Assembly: GCA_037138755.1 (NCBI GenBank)
Contig: JBAXHT010000004.1
Span: 62,001-126,000 of the forward strand
From: Armatimonadota bacterium
Lineage (GTDB): Bacteria > Armatimonadota > Fimbriimonadia > Fimbriimonadales > Fimbriimonadaceae
Direction of reading: 5' to 3'
DNA length: 64,000 nt
Position numbers and translations under genes: made by a program. Below the pieces are notes generated by a model. It was not told the DNA's origin, did no database searches, and saw only the letters and a program-made list of their open reading frames with translations. Of this stretch, positions 51,746-60,096 are shown piece by piece (position 1 is the first letter of the stretch; every line of letters starts with the position of its first letter).

Positions 51746-52279
51746 GTGAGTCTTGAGGTCCTGATCTCCGAAGCCGATGTGGCCCGCCGAACAAAGGAGA
51801 TGGCCGCAGATATTTCCGTCTCCATTCCCAGTAGCGACCAGCCGATCATCCTCTTAGGAATCCTTAAAGGCTCCGTTCACTTCCTTTCCGACCTTTCTCG
51901 AGCGCTCTGGGCGTTGGATCGAGAATGCCAACTCGAATTCATGCAAGTTAGTAGCTGGCACGGAGAAATGGCGAGCTCAGGAATCGTTCAAATCAAGAAG
52001 GACCTCGACAGTTCGATCGAAGATCGTGACGTGGTGATCGTCGAAGACATTCTCGACACCGGACGAACTCTCTCTCACCTTCGCGAGCTTCTCACAGTGC
52101 GAAGGCCAAGGTCTCTTCAAATTTGCACTTTGCTGAGCAAGCCGGAAGCGCGGATCGTGGAAGTGGATGCAGAATTCTTGGGCTTCGAAATTCCTGACAA
52201 ATTTGTGGTAGGATATGGGTTAGATTACGACGAGCGGTATCGCAACTTGCCTTACATCGCTGTCTACCACCAAGATTAA
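51746..52279 (+). CDS. hpt: hypoxanthine phosphoribosyltransferase
   Basis: A 177-residue purine salvage enzyme. The PRPP loop VVIVEDILDTGRTL and the flexible-loop region FMQVSSWHG are present, and the C-terminus KFVVGYGLDYDERYRNLPYI is typical of Hpt. GTG start, probably leaderless. The next gene, rho, begins 60 bases downstream with its own upstream region. Confidence 0.95.
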   Translation: MSLEVLISEADVARRTKEMAADISVSIPSSDQPIILLGILKGSVHFLSDLSRALWALDRECQLEFMQVSSWHGEMASSGIVQIKKDLDSSIEDRDVVIVEDILDTGRTLSHLRELLTVRRPRSLQICTLLSKPEARIVEVDAEFLGFEIPDKFVVGYGLDYDERYRNLPYIAVYHQD

Positions 52280-52339
52280 TCTCTTCGAGATTCGAACGGT
52301 GAATCCCCCTTATCCCACTCAACGGACTGATATACGTCT

Positions 52340-53749
52340 ATGAACCCTACATTTCGACAACGCCAGGGCGCAGGTGCCGCTGGTGGAAACAATAACCAAA
52401 ATCGTCGCCGTCGCGGACCTCGCGGCAACTCCACCGAGGGTCTGCCAAAAGGCGACATGCAGATCGATCCGGAACTGCTGCCGGAGACCGATTTTAGTCA
52501 TTACGACGACATGCCCCCGGCTGAGCTCCTCAAGCTCGCTAAGAAGCATAAGATTTCCGCCGACCTCCTCAAGTACGAGGTCATCGAAGCCCTCCTCGTC
52601 AAGGTCAATGCTGACAAAGAAGCCGTCTACGCAAAGGGGATCCTCGAGATCATGAACGACGGATGGGGCTTCCTTCGTAAGGACACCTACCAACCCTCTC
52701 CCGAAGACACCTATGTAGGCCAGACGCTGATCAAGAAACTCAATCTGCGCGGTGGGGATATCGTGTTTGGACTCTGCAAGCCCCAGAAAGAAGGCGAGCG
52801 ATACCGAGGCTTGTTCCGAGTTGAATCAGTCAACAACCAAGGAATCACCACATTTACCGCGAAGGCTCGTAAGAACTTCGACGAGCTGACGCCACTTTTC
52901 CCTGACGAAAGGCTCGTCATGGAAACCAGTCCAGACAATATTCCAACGCGAATCGTCGATCTAATTTCTCCGATCGGAAAGGGCCAGCGCGCGCTCATCG
53001 TTTCACCGCCGAAGGCTGGAAAGACGACGATGATGAAGTCGATTGCCAACGCAATCGCCGCCAATCACCCGGAAGTCTTTTTGATGGTTCTTTTGGTTGA
53101 TGAGCGACCGGAAGAGGTGACAGATATGCGCCGATCGGTTCGCGGACAGGTCATCTCCTCGACCTTCGACGAGCCTGCCGAGAACCACATGCGGGTTGCT
53201 GAACTCTGCATGGAGCAAGCCAAGCGACTCGTGGAGAGCGGCCGTGACGTCGTCATCATGCTCGACTCGTTGACTCGCCTTTCGAGGGCGTCTAACCTCA
53301 CCATAAACCCTTCCGGACGAACTCTCACGGGTGGTCTAGATCCTTCGGCCTTGTATCGACCTCGCCGGTTCTTCGGAGCTGCGCGCAACATTGAAGAGGG
53401 CGGGTCGCTCACGATCATCGCTTCGGTTCTGGTGGACACCGGTTCAAAGATGGACGAATCCATCTTTGAAGAACTGAAGGGAACCGGTAATAGCGAGATC
53501 ATTCTCGATCGGGAACTCTCGGAGCGCCGCATCTGGCCAGCTATCGATGTTCGTCGATCCTCAACTCGACAAGAGCAACTGTTGTTCAACCCGAACATCT
53601 ACCAAGGTGTGGTTCAGCTTCGCCGATTGATGGCGAAAGAGCAGAACTCGATGGAAGCCACCGAGCAGTTCATCAAGCTCATCAAGCGAACTCCGAACAA
53701 TGCTGCGTTTATCGAAAGCGTCATTCAGCGCACCAGCGCGGCAGTCTAA
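52340..53749 (+). CDS. rho: transcription termination factor Rho
   Basis: A 469-residue hexameric RNA helicase. After a basic, Asn/Gly-rich N-terminal tail (about 1-35) come the RNA-binding cold-shock-like domain (GILEIMNDGWGFLR) and the ATPase with Walker A SPPKAGKTTMMKS, Walker B VVIMLDSLTRLSRA and the Q/R loops. It is full length. A Rof-like Rho inhibitor gene lies 4 kb away. Confidence 0.96.
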   Translation: MNPTFRQRQGAGAAGGNNNQNRRRRGPRGNSTEGLPKGDMQIDPELLPETDFSHYDDMPPAELLKLAKKHKISADLLKYEVIEALLVKVNADKEAVYAKGILEIMNDGWGFLRKDTYQPSPEDTYVGQTLIKKLNLRGGDIVFGLCKPQKEGERYRGLFRVESVNNQGITTFTAKARKNFDELTPLFPDERLVMETSPDNIPTRIVDLISPIGKGQRALIVSPPKAGKTTMMKSIANAIAANHPEVFLMVLLVDERPEEVTDMRRSVRGQVISSTFDEPAENHMRVAELCMEQAKRLVESGRDVVIMLDSLTRLSRASNLTINPSGRTLTGGLDPSALYRPRRFFGAARNIEEGGSLTIIASVLVDTGSKMDESIFEELKGTGNSEIILDRELSERRIWPAIDVRRSSTRQEQLLFNPNIYQGVVQLRRLMAKEQNSMEATEQFIKLIKRTPNNAAFIESVIQRTSAAV

Positions 53750-53750
53750 G

Positions 53751-53803
53751 TTGGAAGTTGGAGGTTGGAAGTCGGAAGTTTTTCGACTTCTAGCCTCCAA
53801 CTC
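53751..53803. repeat. GTTGGAAGT repeats forming a terminator after rho
   Basis: GTTGGAAGTTGGAGG and AGTCGGAAGT precede a nested hairpin (outer AGTTGGAGG/CCTCCAACT, inner GAAGTCG/CGACTTC) with a T-run in the loop. The unit matches the one at 44942-44982. The 3' arm overlaps the end of the thioesterase gene. Confidence 0.6.
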
Positions 53804-54212
53804 TCTCTCGCTCAAGCATTTCTCGAATGACGGGAGGAATGGAAACAGCCTTCCGCTGCGAACCCATTAGAACGTGCCAAGTGTAACCTTCGGTGGACAC
53901 GAGTCCCGTTGACTCGTTGAGCACGGAGTAGTCGAACCTCATTGCGGCCCGCTTAACCTCGCTCATCCAGACTCGAACTTCGATCCAGTCGTCGTATTTG
54001 ACTTCTCCTTTGTAGCGAGCGTGCACCTCGACGACCGGCAAGAAGTAGCCCATTGTTTCGAGCTCCTTGTAGGCAAAACCTCGATCACGACACCACTCTC
54101 CGCGCGCCTGCTCGAACCAATACAAGTAGTTCGCGTAATACGCGTGCCCCATTTGATCGGTTTCGCCATAGCGAACTCGTATTCTTGCGGAGGATTGAGC
54201 ACCATCTATCAT
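53790..54212 (-). CDS. acyl-CoA thioesterase, YbgC/4HBT hot-dog family
   Basis: A 140-residue hot-dog protein that hydrolyses acyl-CoA thioesters. It has RVRYGETDQMGHAYYANYL, with the catalytic Asp of the 4HBT/YbgC group, and YFEQAR-like WFEQARGEW. No tol-pal genes are nearby. TAACTT lies ten bases before the ATG. Confidence 0.9.
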   Translation of the reverse strand: MIDGAQSSARIRVRYGETDQMGHAYYANYLYWFEQARGEWCRDRGFAYKELETMGYFLPVVEVHARYKGEVKYDDWIEVRVWMSEVKRAAMRFDYSVLNESTGLVSTEGYTWHVLMGSQRKAVSIPPVIREMLERERVGG

Positions 54213-54253
54213 CTTGTTCTCTAAGTTATTGCCAAAAATGTTTTTATAGGATC

Positions 54254-54805
54254 ATGAAGGACGACTTCATCTTTGAAACGGAACGGCTCCGGGTTCGCGT
54301 TTGGAAGCATACCGATGCGGAGGCTGCTTTCAGCATTTTTAGTGATCCCGTCGTGATGCGAACCTTTCGAAATGATGGATGGGTTCTCAAATCTAAAGAG
54401 GCGTTGGAGCTTGTTCTGTGTGAGGTGGAGAACTCTCAATGCTTTCCAGAACACTACGCGATTACGTTGAAATCGAATAGCCGATTGATTGGTTCGCTCA
54501 GTTTTCGGGAACTGGAAGACGATCAAAATCGCGCAAGTGGCGAGTATGAGATCACTTGGATTCTTGCGCGAGCGTATTGGGGGAATGGATATGCCACCGA
54601 ATCTGCGCGTGGATTCATTCAGTATCTGTTTGGTACGAAGCTGGGTCTTCGCCGGATCCTCGCCAGATGTTTGCCAAGTCATCTGAAGTCGAGGAATGTT
54701 GCTGAGAGGATAGGCATGAAGTTTCTTTGTACTTCAAGCCTGTATGGCTCCGGTCTTCTCACCGTTTACGAAATCAGCAACTCTATTTTGGAAGTCTTGC
54801 TCTGA
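54254..54805 (+). CDS. GNAT acetyltransferase, RimJ/RimL type
   Basis: A 183-residue N-acetyltransferase. ETERLRVRVWKHTDAEAAF begins the fold, and the acetyl-CoA motif region is WILARAYWGNGYATESARGF. It may acetylate ribosomal protein N-termini or small amines; the substrate is unknown. I chose MKDDFIFETERL; an upstream frame lies in the thioesterase gene. It ends five bases from the convergent phzF-like gene. Confidence 0.88.
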   Translation: MKDDFIFETERLRVRVWKHTDAEAAFSIFSDPVVMRTFRNDGWVLKSKEALELVLCEVENSQCFPEHYAITLKSNSRLIGSLSFRELEDDQNRASGEYEITWILARAYWGNGYATESARGFIQYLFGTKLGLRRILARCLPSHLKSRNVAERIGMKFLCTSSLYGSGLLTVYEISNSILEVLL

Positions 54806-54810
54806 CTTTA

Positions 54811-55584
54811 TCAAATTGTTAAATGCCCGACGAGAACTGTTTTCGCCTGACCGATCAGCGTGACGCGGTCTCCCCCGCTCCACTGGCATCGTACGAAGCC
54901 TCCGCGCCGAGAGGCTTGGTATCCGAGCATTTCGGCTTTGCCAATCTTTTTGCTCCAATAGGGTGCGAGTGCGCAATGAGAAGATCCGGTGACTGGGTCT
55001 TCGGCGATTCCGACATTTGGTCCGAAGAGACGAGAAACGAAATCAGTCCCATTTGAGCCTGGCGCTGTAACCATCAGAGCCCGTTTTCCGATACTGGCAA
55101 TCGCCGCAAGATCTGGCTGAAACTCCCTGACTGCCTTTTCTGTGTCAAGTTGGACAAGCCAATCCAGCCCAGTGGACCCAACGAAAAGAGCATTGTCTAA
55201 ACCTGGAACATCGTTTGGGAGACCTTCTGGAGCCACGAGAAAGGCAGGAAACTCCAGGTGGTACTCCTTCTCACTTCTCGTGACGCGGAGTTCTCCGCTC
55301 AAGGTCTGAAATCGAAATGTTGTAGCTCCCGAGGTCTCAAATAGCCGGTGAGCAGTTGCCAGTGTGGCGTGGCCACAGAGTTCAACTTCAACCGTTGGCG
55401 TGAACCAGCGCAGCCGGAATCCTGAGCCCTCGGGCCAGCAAAATGCGGTCTCCGCTTGGTTCATTTCCATCGCAATGTTCTGCATCAACACTTCGTCCAG
55501 CGGATCATCAAGAAGGCAAACCCCGGCCGGGTTTCCGGTGAACGGCAGGTGTGCAAAAGCATCAACAAGTGCGATTTCAATCAA
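54811..55584 (-). CDS. PhzF-family isomerase/epimerase
   Basis: A 257-residue protein of the PhzF fold. FTGNPAGVCLLD, the catalytic Glu in NQAETAF, and VELCGHATLATAHRL are diagnostic. It starts at TTG, which overlaps the leuA stop as TTGA, so it is translated with leuA. Despite the name, most family members are not in phenazine synthesis; the substrate is unknown. Confidence 0.9.
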   Translation of the reverse strand: MIEIALVDAFAHLPFTGNPAGVCLLDDPLDEVLMQNIAMEMNQAETAFCWPEGSGFRLRWFTPTVEVELCGHATLATAHRLFETSGATTFRFQTLSGELRVTRSEKEYHLEFPAFLVAPEGLPNDVPGLDNALFVGSTGLDWLVQLDTEKAVREFQPDLAAIASIGKRALMVTAPGSNGTDFVSRLFGPNVGIAEDPVTGSSHCALAPYWSKKIGKAEMLGYQASRRGGFVRCQWSGGDRVTLIGQAKTVLVGHLTI

Positions 55585-56726
55585 CTAGCCACTAGCTCTC
55601 TCAGGTGCTCGTCGCCAACTTCGGATAAGGTATCCGCCATTTCTAAGAACTTCGAGTAGATCTGCTCGAATCGCTCAGGAGTGAATTCGTATCCGAGTTC
55701 TTGGAGGCGATGCTTCAAGCCGTGTCGACCGGAACGAGCCGTTAAAATGATCTCGCTTTTCGCTGCTCCGACCAACGAAGGGTCGATAATCTCGTAGGTG
55801 GATCGATCCTTGAGGACTCCGTCTTGGTGGATACCCGAGCTGTGTGCATAGGCATTTGCTCCGACGACGGCCTTGTTACGTTGAACAAGCATTCCGGTGA
55901 GTTGAGAAACGAGCCTAGAAGTGACCAACAGTTGGGTGGTATCGATTCTCGTGGCGATGTCAAGAACGTCGCGGCGGACGTACAATGCCATCACAACTTC
56001 CTCCAGCGCGGTGTTTCCTGCTCGTTCGCCGATACCGTTGATGGTGACCTCAACCTGACGGGCCCCGCCCATAACGCCAGCAACGGTGTTCGCGGTCGCC
56101 ATACCCAGGTCGTTATGACAGTGGCAGCTCAAAATCGCCTTGTCGGCGTTCGGAACGTTGTTAAGGATTCCTGCCATGAGATCGCGGTATTCGTCGGGGT
56201 AGGCGTAACCGGTTGTGTCTGGAACGTTGATCGTGGTAGCTCCGGCTTTGATGACTTCTTCGACAACCTTGTAAACGTAGTCCCGATCTGCGCGGCCGGA
56301 GTCTTCCATGAAGTACTCGATATCGTCAGTGAACTGTCGAGCGCATTTAACTGCGTTGACCCCGGTCTCCAACGCCTGCTCCTTGGTCATTCGGAGTTTA
56401 TTATCGAGGTGGTTTTGCGAAACTCCGAGCCCGGTGTGGATTCTTCTCCTCTCCGCAGGGGCGAGGGCTTCAGCGGCTACTTCGATGTCTTTTTGACGTG
56501 CCCGCGTAAGTCCGCAGATTGTTACTCCTTTAAGCTCGCTTGCCAGAGTGTGTACACTTTCGAAGTCGCCAGGGGACGAGATGGGGAAGCCAGCTTCGAT
56601 GATGTCTACTCCAAGTCGTACCAACTGATGCCCGATCTCAAGTTTCTGAGGAAGGGATAGCCGAACTCCGGGACTCTGCTCACCATCGCGCAGGGTCGTA
56701 TCGAAGACAAAAAGCCTCTGGTTCAT
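55581..56726 (-). CDS. leuA: 2-isopropylmalate synthase lacking the regulatory domain
   Basis: A 381-residue enzyme that condenses acetyl-CoA with 2-oxoisovalerate in leucine synthesis. FDTTLRDGEQSPG, SCHCHNDLGMATANTVAGVM and TINGIGERAGNTALEEVVMA are classic LeuA. It ends at FLEMADTLSEVGDEHLRELV, without the roughly 120-residue C-terminal domain that binds leucine, so it should not be feedback inhibited in the usual way. TATAAT lies ten bases before the ATG. Homocitrate synthase is less likely. Confidence 0.9.
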   Translation of the reverse strand: MNQRLFVFDTTLRDGEQSPGVRLSLPQKLEIGHQLVRLGVDIIEAGFPISSPGDFESVHTLASELKGVTICGLTRARQKDIEVAAEALAPAERRRIHTGLGVSQNHLDNKLRMTKEQALETGVNAVKCARQFTDDIEYFMEDSGRADRDYVYKVVEEVIKAGATTINVPDTTGYAYPDEYRDLMAGILNNVPNADKAILSCHCHNDLGMATANTVAGVMGGARQVEVTINGIGERAGNTALEEVVMALYVRRDVLDIATRIDTTQLLVTSRLVSQLTGMLVQRNKAVVGANAYAHSSGIHQDGVLKDRSTYEIIDPSLVGAAKSEIILTARSGRHGLKHRLQELGYEFTPERFEQIYSKFLEMADTLSEVGDEHLRELVAS

Positions 56727-56736
56727 ATCTATGTGG

Positions 56737-56760
56737 ATTATAACAGGCGAGGGGTACAAT
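56737..56760. promoter_or_regulatory. back-to-back -10 boxes for leuA and the NIL gene
   Basis: TATAAT on the minus strand (56737-56742) for leuA and TACAAT on the plus strand (56755-56760) for the NIL-domain gene, each exactly ten bases from its ATG. The 44-base gap leaves no room for separate -35 regions, so the two promoters must overlap and may be co-regulated. Confidence 0.5.
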
Positions 56761-56770
56761 TCCACTCAAG

Positions 56771-57010
56771 ATGACCTCCGTTCTAGTGAACCTTTCCGCA
56801 AATGCAGATCAAGTTTCTGAGCCTTGGATTTGGCGGATCAGTCGAGACTTCAACGTAAAGGTGAGCATCGTCAAGGCCAACATCGACGCCGACTTCGGTT
56901 ACATGCAGGTCGATCTGAGCGGAGAAGTCGAAGACATCCAGCGAACAATTGCTTGGCTGATGACCACTGGTCTTCATGTCGAAGCGCTCAGCCGCGCTGT
57001 CGGCGCCTGA
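56771..57010 (+). CDS. small NIL-domain (ACT-like) protein
   Basis: A 79-residue ferredoxin-like fold of the NIL family, otherwise found at the end of methionine transporter ATPases, where it binds methionine. The pattern SRDFNVKVSIVKANID and LSGEVEDIQRTIAWLMTTG fit well. It is divergent from a leuA that lacks its own regulatory domain, so it could be a separate amino-acid sensor. That link is inference. Confidence 0.82.
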   Translation: MTSVLVNLSANADQVSEPWIWRISRDFNVKVSIVKANIDADFGYMQVDLSGEVEDIQRTIAWLMTTGLHVEALSRAVGA

Positions 57011-57062
57011 CAGTAGCGCTCAACATTGTCCGCCGCCAACGATGTTGAGCGAGGCTTCCGAA

Positions 57063-57950
57063 ATGATTGAACTCCCTTACGAGAAACCTGAAGACTTCGA
57101 AGCCTTCTGGCATAACGCAACCCACGAGGCCCTTCACCATCCTCTGAAGGTCGTTGACTGGCAGTTCCAAACTACCGAAACCGAGACTCACCAGGTTGAC
57201 ACTTTTGCTTTCGAGGGAATTGATGGCGCCCTAAAATACGGATGGCTGGCGTACCCAGAGGGCGCAAGGAGCCTAAGATCATTTCTATGGCTGCCTCCCT
57301 ACGGCCGAGAATCCAAGCTCCCGGATCAATATGGGACGCGACCAGGCATGGTCTCGCTCAGTTTTAATTTTCATGGCGAGGGCCCCTTCCATCAAGAGTC
57401 ATACTCGCTTGAGCGCGGATACTTCTCTCAGGGTGCCGACGAGCCAGAAACTTGGGTGTTCCGGAGAATGTTCCAAGATGCGGTGATCGCTTCTCGGATT
57501 CTGCAAGCCCAAGTTCACGTCGACGCAGATCATATCGGCGTATCCGGAATGTCCCAAGGCGGCGGCATCAGCATCTGGCAAGGGGCATGGAATCCCATCA
57601 TCAAGCGCGTCTGCGCAGACATGCCTTTCCTCAGCACCATCGGCAACACCCTTTTGAACAGTGTCTACCGATACCCGCTTAAAGAAGTTAAGGACTTCAT
57701 GGATACGATTCCTGTTGGCGAAGCCCGTGTCCTCCATACTCTCAGCTACTTCGACACGGCATTCCAAGCCGAGCACTGCACAGTGCCCACTCAGGTCAGC
57801 CTGGGCCTGAAGGACCCCGCCTGCCGGCCGGATACCGTTCGTGCAGCGTACAACTCGCTGACGGGCCAGCGAAAGCTCATCGAGTACGACCATGGCCATG
57901 ACTGGCATCCAGAGATGGTCGCCAATAACTTGGAATGGTTCACGGCGTAG
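57063..57950 (+). CDS. acetylxylan esterase/cephalosporin deacetylase-like hydrolase
   Basis: A 295-residue alpha/beta hydrolase of the AXE1 family. The nucleophile Ser is in GVSGMSQGGG and the catalytic His in YDHGHDWHP. There is no signal peptide, so it acts in the cytoplasm on acetylated sugars or similar esters. I chose the ATG at 57063, which has GCGAGG upstream. Its stop overlaps the convergent Rof-like gene by 11 bases. Confidence 0.88.
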   Translation: MIELPYEKPEDFEAFWHNATHEALHHPLKVVDWQFQTTETETHQVDTFAFEGIDGALKYGWLAYPEGARSLRSFLWLPPYGRESKLPDQYGTRPGMVSLSFNFHGEGPFHQESYSLERGYFSQGADEPETWVFRRMFQDAVIASRILQAQVHVDADHIGVSGMSQGGGISIWQGAWNPIIKRVCADMPFLSTIGNTLLNSVYRYPLKEVKDFMDTIPVGEARVLHTLSYFDTAFQAEHCTVPTQVSLGLKDPACRPDTVRAAYNSLTGQRKLIEYDHGHDWHPEMVANNLEWFTA

Positions 57951-58176
57951 CTTTGGGGGCTAGCTGGCAGGAAATGACATCATCCAATCGGATCGATTCA
58001 CGATGGTCGGAAAGGATCAGAAACTCAACTCCCGATTCAATCGTGAAGTCTGATATGACGCCAATCAGCTCGTGCGAACCGTCGCCAACCTTAACTGTCA
58101 AGGCGACTCTGTTCTTGAGCACGGCATGGTGCTCAAGAACATCGTGGAACTCACAGTCGATTGGCGAATAGTCCAT
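57940..58176 (-). CDS. Rof/YaeO-like Rho inhibitor
   Basis: A 78-residue protein of the Rof family, small anti-terminators that bind Rho and block its RNA site. MDYSPIDCEFHDVLEHHAVL matches the Rof opening, and VEFLILSDHRESIRLDDVIS matches the end. It overlaps the CocE gene (26 bases) and the convergent esterase gene (11 bases), so it is wedged in with no space of its own. It is co-transcribed after CocE. A start at 58236 is possible but lies deep in the CocE gene. Confidence 0.75.
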   Translation of the reverse strand: MDYSPIDCEFHDVLEHHAVLKNRVALTVKVGDGSHELIGVISDFTIESGVEFLILSDHRESIRLDDVISCQLAPKATP

Positions 58177-60031
58177 CAAAAATCCATCCGCCGGGATTGC
58201 CGCCGAGGGCCGTCTCATATCCAGAAGAGCCCCCAACGACGGGCAAACTCAAGCGGGTCGCCGCAAGATCAACGGTCAACTTCGTTCCCGCCTTTGGCCA
58301 AAGGGTGAACTCTCGATCGCTTGAGAAAATCATCAAGCCGATTTTTCGTCCAGCAGCAATCACTTGATCGTCGGGTTGGAGGTCAAAGGTGAGATCCACA
58401 AACTCGCCTGGTTTGAGCGGAGTTCCTCGCTCCATGCTCTGGTAGCTGCCTCCCTTACGCAAAGACTTAGCGTTCTGCGGGTCGGCCCAGCCACGGGTGA
58501 TGATGTTCGTGAGCATCGGTCCGCCCTCAATCCACGGAAGCTGGACCAAGTAGACGGATAGATTCGCTGCTGGTTTGCTAGACGCGACTCGAATCGTGAT
58601 CTTAGGCGTCCCGGAAATGTGAAGGGGAGCCTTCAGCTCCGAAGTAGCGAACAGCAAACGGTTTAGGGACGCTTCGGCCTTCGCCAGGGCTGGAGGTCCG
58701 AACGCGACATCATCGGTGAGTTCTCCCTTTGATCCAACCGCCGCAGGCACCATGTCGAGAGACTTTCCATCCGGGTAGAGCGAAACAGGTTTAGCCAACG
58801 GATTTGGATAATCCGGGTAGGGAGTCGGAGCACCACGTCGTGGAGTTTGCTCACGCATGATGTACGCCTTCGGTCCCTTTTCGATCCCGTTATCTAATCC
58901 ATACAGGAACCGAGAAAACCACTTGTTCTGCATCTCGAACGGAGGATCGCCACCGTGTCCACCTTGGTGGAAGTACTGCACCAGGGGCACCCTACCCTTA
59001 ACCGCTTCGCTGATCCGAACAGCGTGCTCAGGAACAACATTCCAGTCATTAAAGCCGTGCGCCATGAGGACAGCGCATTTGATGTTCTTCGCAAACTGCA
59101 ACAGGTCTCGGTCTGCCCAAAACGAGTTGTAGTCCCCCGTCGTTCGGTCTTGATTCTTGGCGAACAGACCATCCCGGTAAAGTCTGATCCCCGCAGGTCG
59201 CAACGCGGGATCCCCGCTGCTCACGAAATCAAATAGTGAGTCAATATCTTCTCCCAGATAGCCTCCAGGACTTCGAACGAGACCGTTAGAGCGGTAGTAG
59301 TGATAGTAGGATGTGTTTGGAGAAACCGGAATGATGGCTTCAAGCCCCTTTACTCCGGTGGTTGCGGCGGCAATCGGAAGTGTGCCTTCGTACGAAGTGC
59401 CCATCATTCCAACTTTCCCCGTACACCATTTGGCGAACACTTGCTCAGTGCCGTCGATTGATTTGTAGCCCCTGGCCCGGCCACACAGCCAGTCGATTAC
59501 GGCTTTCGGAGCGAATCTTTCAGGTACGGCTCCGATGGTGACGGCTCCGGTAGATCGTCCCGTGCCGGGTGCTTCCGAGTGAACGATGGCAAACCCACGA
59601 GGAATCCACTCCCGGACCATTGAGTTAGAGATCACGGTGCGGTTTGGGTCGTATTTGACGTTCGGGTGCTGGGTGCGGGGAGGGGGTGCAGTTCCAACTT
59701 CTTGCTTCACGTCCCAGAGGTCGGAGACTCCATCTGAAGTTCCGGCAAAGTAGGGCGAAGAGTGGTAGATTACTGGAACCTTCAACCCTTGAGTTTCAGT
59801 CTGCTTTTGTCGAGTGACGTTGACGAAAACTCGATCCTTCTTGCCGTCTTGATCGGAATCGAACTCAGTTTCGACCCAAAGATATTCTCGGATCCAATCC
59901 TTTGGTTCAGCGAAGGCGGGAACGATCTCCGCCATCCCATCAGCGAACCTGGGAATCGCTTGCATATTTGGCTGTTGTCTACCTGGTGTGGCAACCAACA
60001 ACGAGGAAAGAGCGATTCCGGCGATCAACAT
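58151..60031 (-). CDS. CocE/NonD-family hydrolase, X-Pro dipeptidyl-peptidase-like
   Basis: A 626-residue secreted alpha/beta hydrolase of the CocE/PepX group. It has a signal peptide (about 1-15) and the nucleophile Ser in MGTSYEGTL. HGFNDWNVVPEHAVR and HQGGHGGDPP cover the Asp and His regions, and a C-terminal jelly-roll domain is present. The start at 60031 has TACTGT seven bases upstream; a GTG at 60052 is the alternative. It may cleave dipeptides or esters. Confidence 0.88.
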   Translation of the reverse strand: MLIAGIALSSLLVATPGRQQPNMQAIPRFADGMAEIVPAFAEPKDWIREYLWVETEFDSDQDGKKDRVFVNVTRQKQTETQGLKVPVIYHSSPYFAGTSDGVSDLWDVKQEVGTAPPPRTQHPNVKYDPNRTVISNSMVREWIPRGFAIVHSEAPGTGRSTGAVTIGAVPERFAPKAVIDWLCGRARGYKSIDGTEQVFAKWCTGKVGMMGTSYEGTLPIAAATTGVKGLEAIIPVSPNTSYYHYYRSNGLVRSPGGYLGEDIDSLFDFVSSGDPALRPAGIRLYRDGLFAKNQDRTTGDYNSFWADRDLLQFAKNIKCAVLMAHGFNDWNVVPEHAVRISEAVKGRVPLVQYFHQGGHGGDPPFEMQNKWFSRFLYGLDNGIEKGPKAYIMREQTPRRGAPTPYPDYPNPLAKPVSLYPDGKSLDMVPAAVGSKGELTDDVAFGPPALAKAEASLNRLLFATSELKAPLHISGTPKITIRVASSKPAANLSVYLVQLPWIEGGPMLTNIITRGWADPQNAKSLRKGGSYQSMERGTPLKPGEFVDLTFDLQPDDQVIAAGRKIGLMIFSSDREFTLWPKAGTKLTVDLAATRLSLPVVGGSSGYETALGGNPGGWIFDGLFANRL

Positions 60032-60038
60032 GGTTAAG

Positions 60039-60044
60039 ACAGTA
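60039..60044 (-). promoter_or_regulatory. -10 element TACTGT of the CocE gene (leaderless)
   Basis: TACTGT on the minus strand, seven bases before the ATG at 60031. It supports that start over the upstream GTG. Confidence 0.4.
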
Positions 60045-60096
60045 TGCCCCACGGTTGATCGCTTCGATAAACGAACAGCGAAAAACGAGAGACCCT

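Noticed and set aside
54811-55584. Phenazine biosynthesis gene
   Set aside because: PhzF homologues are widespread without phenazine genes, and none occur here.
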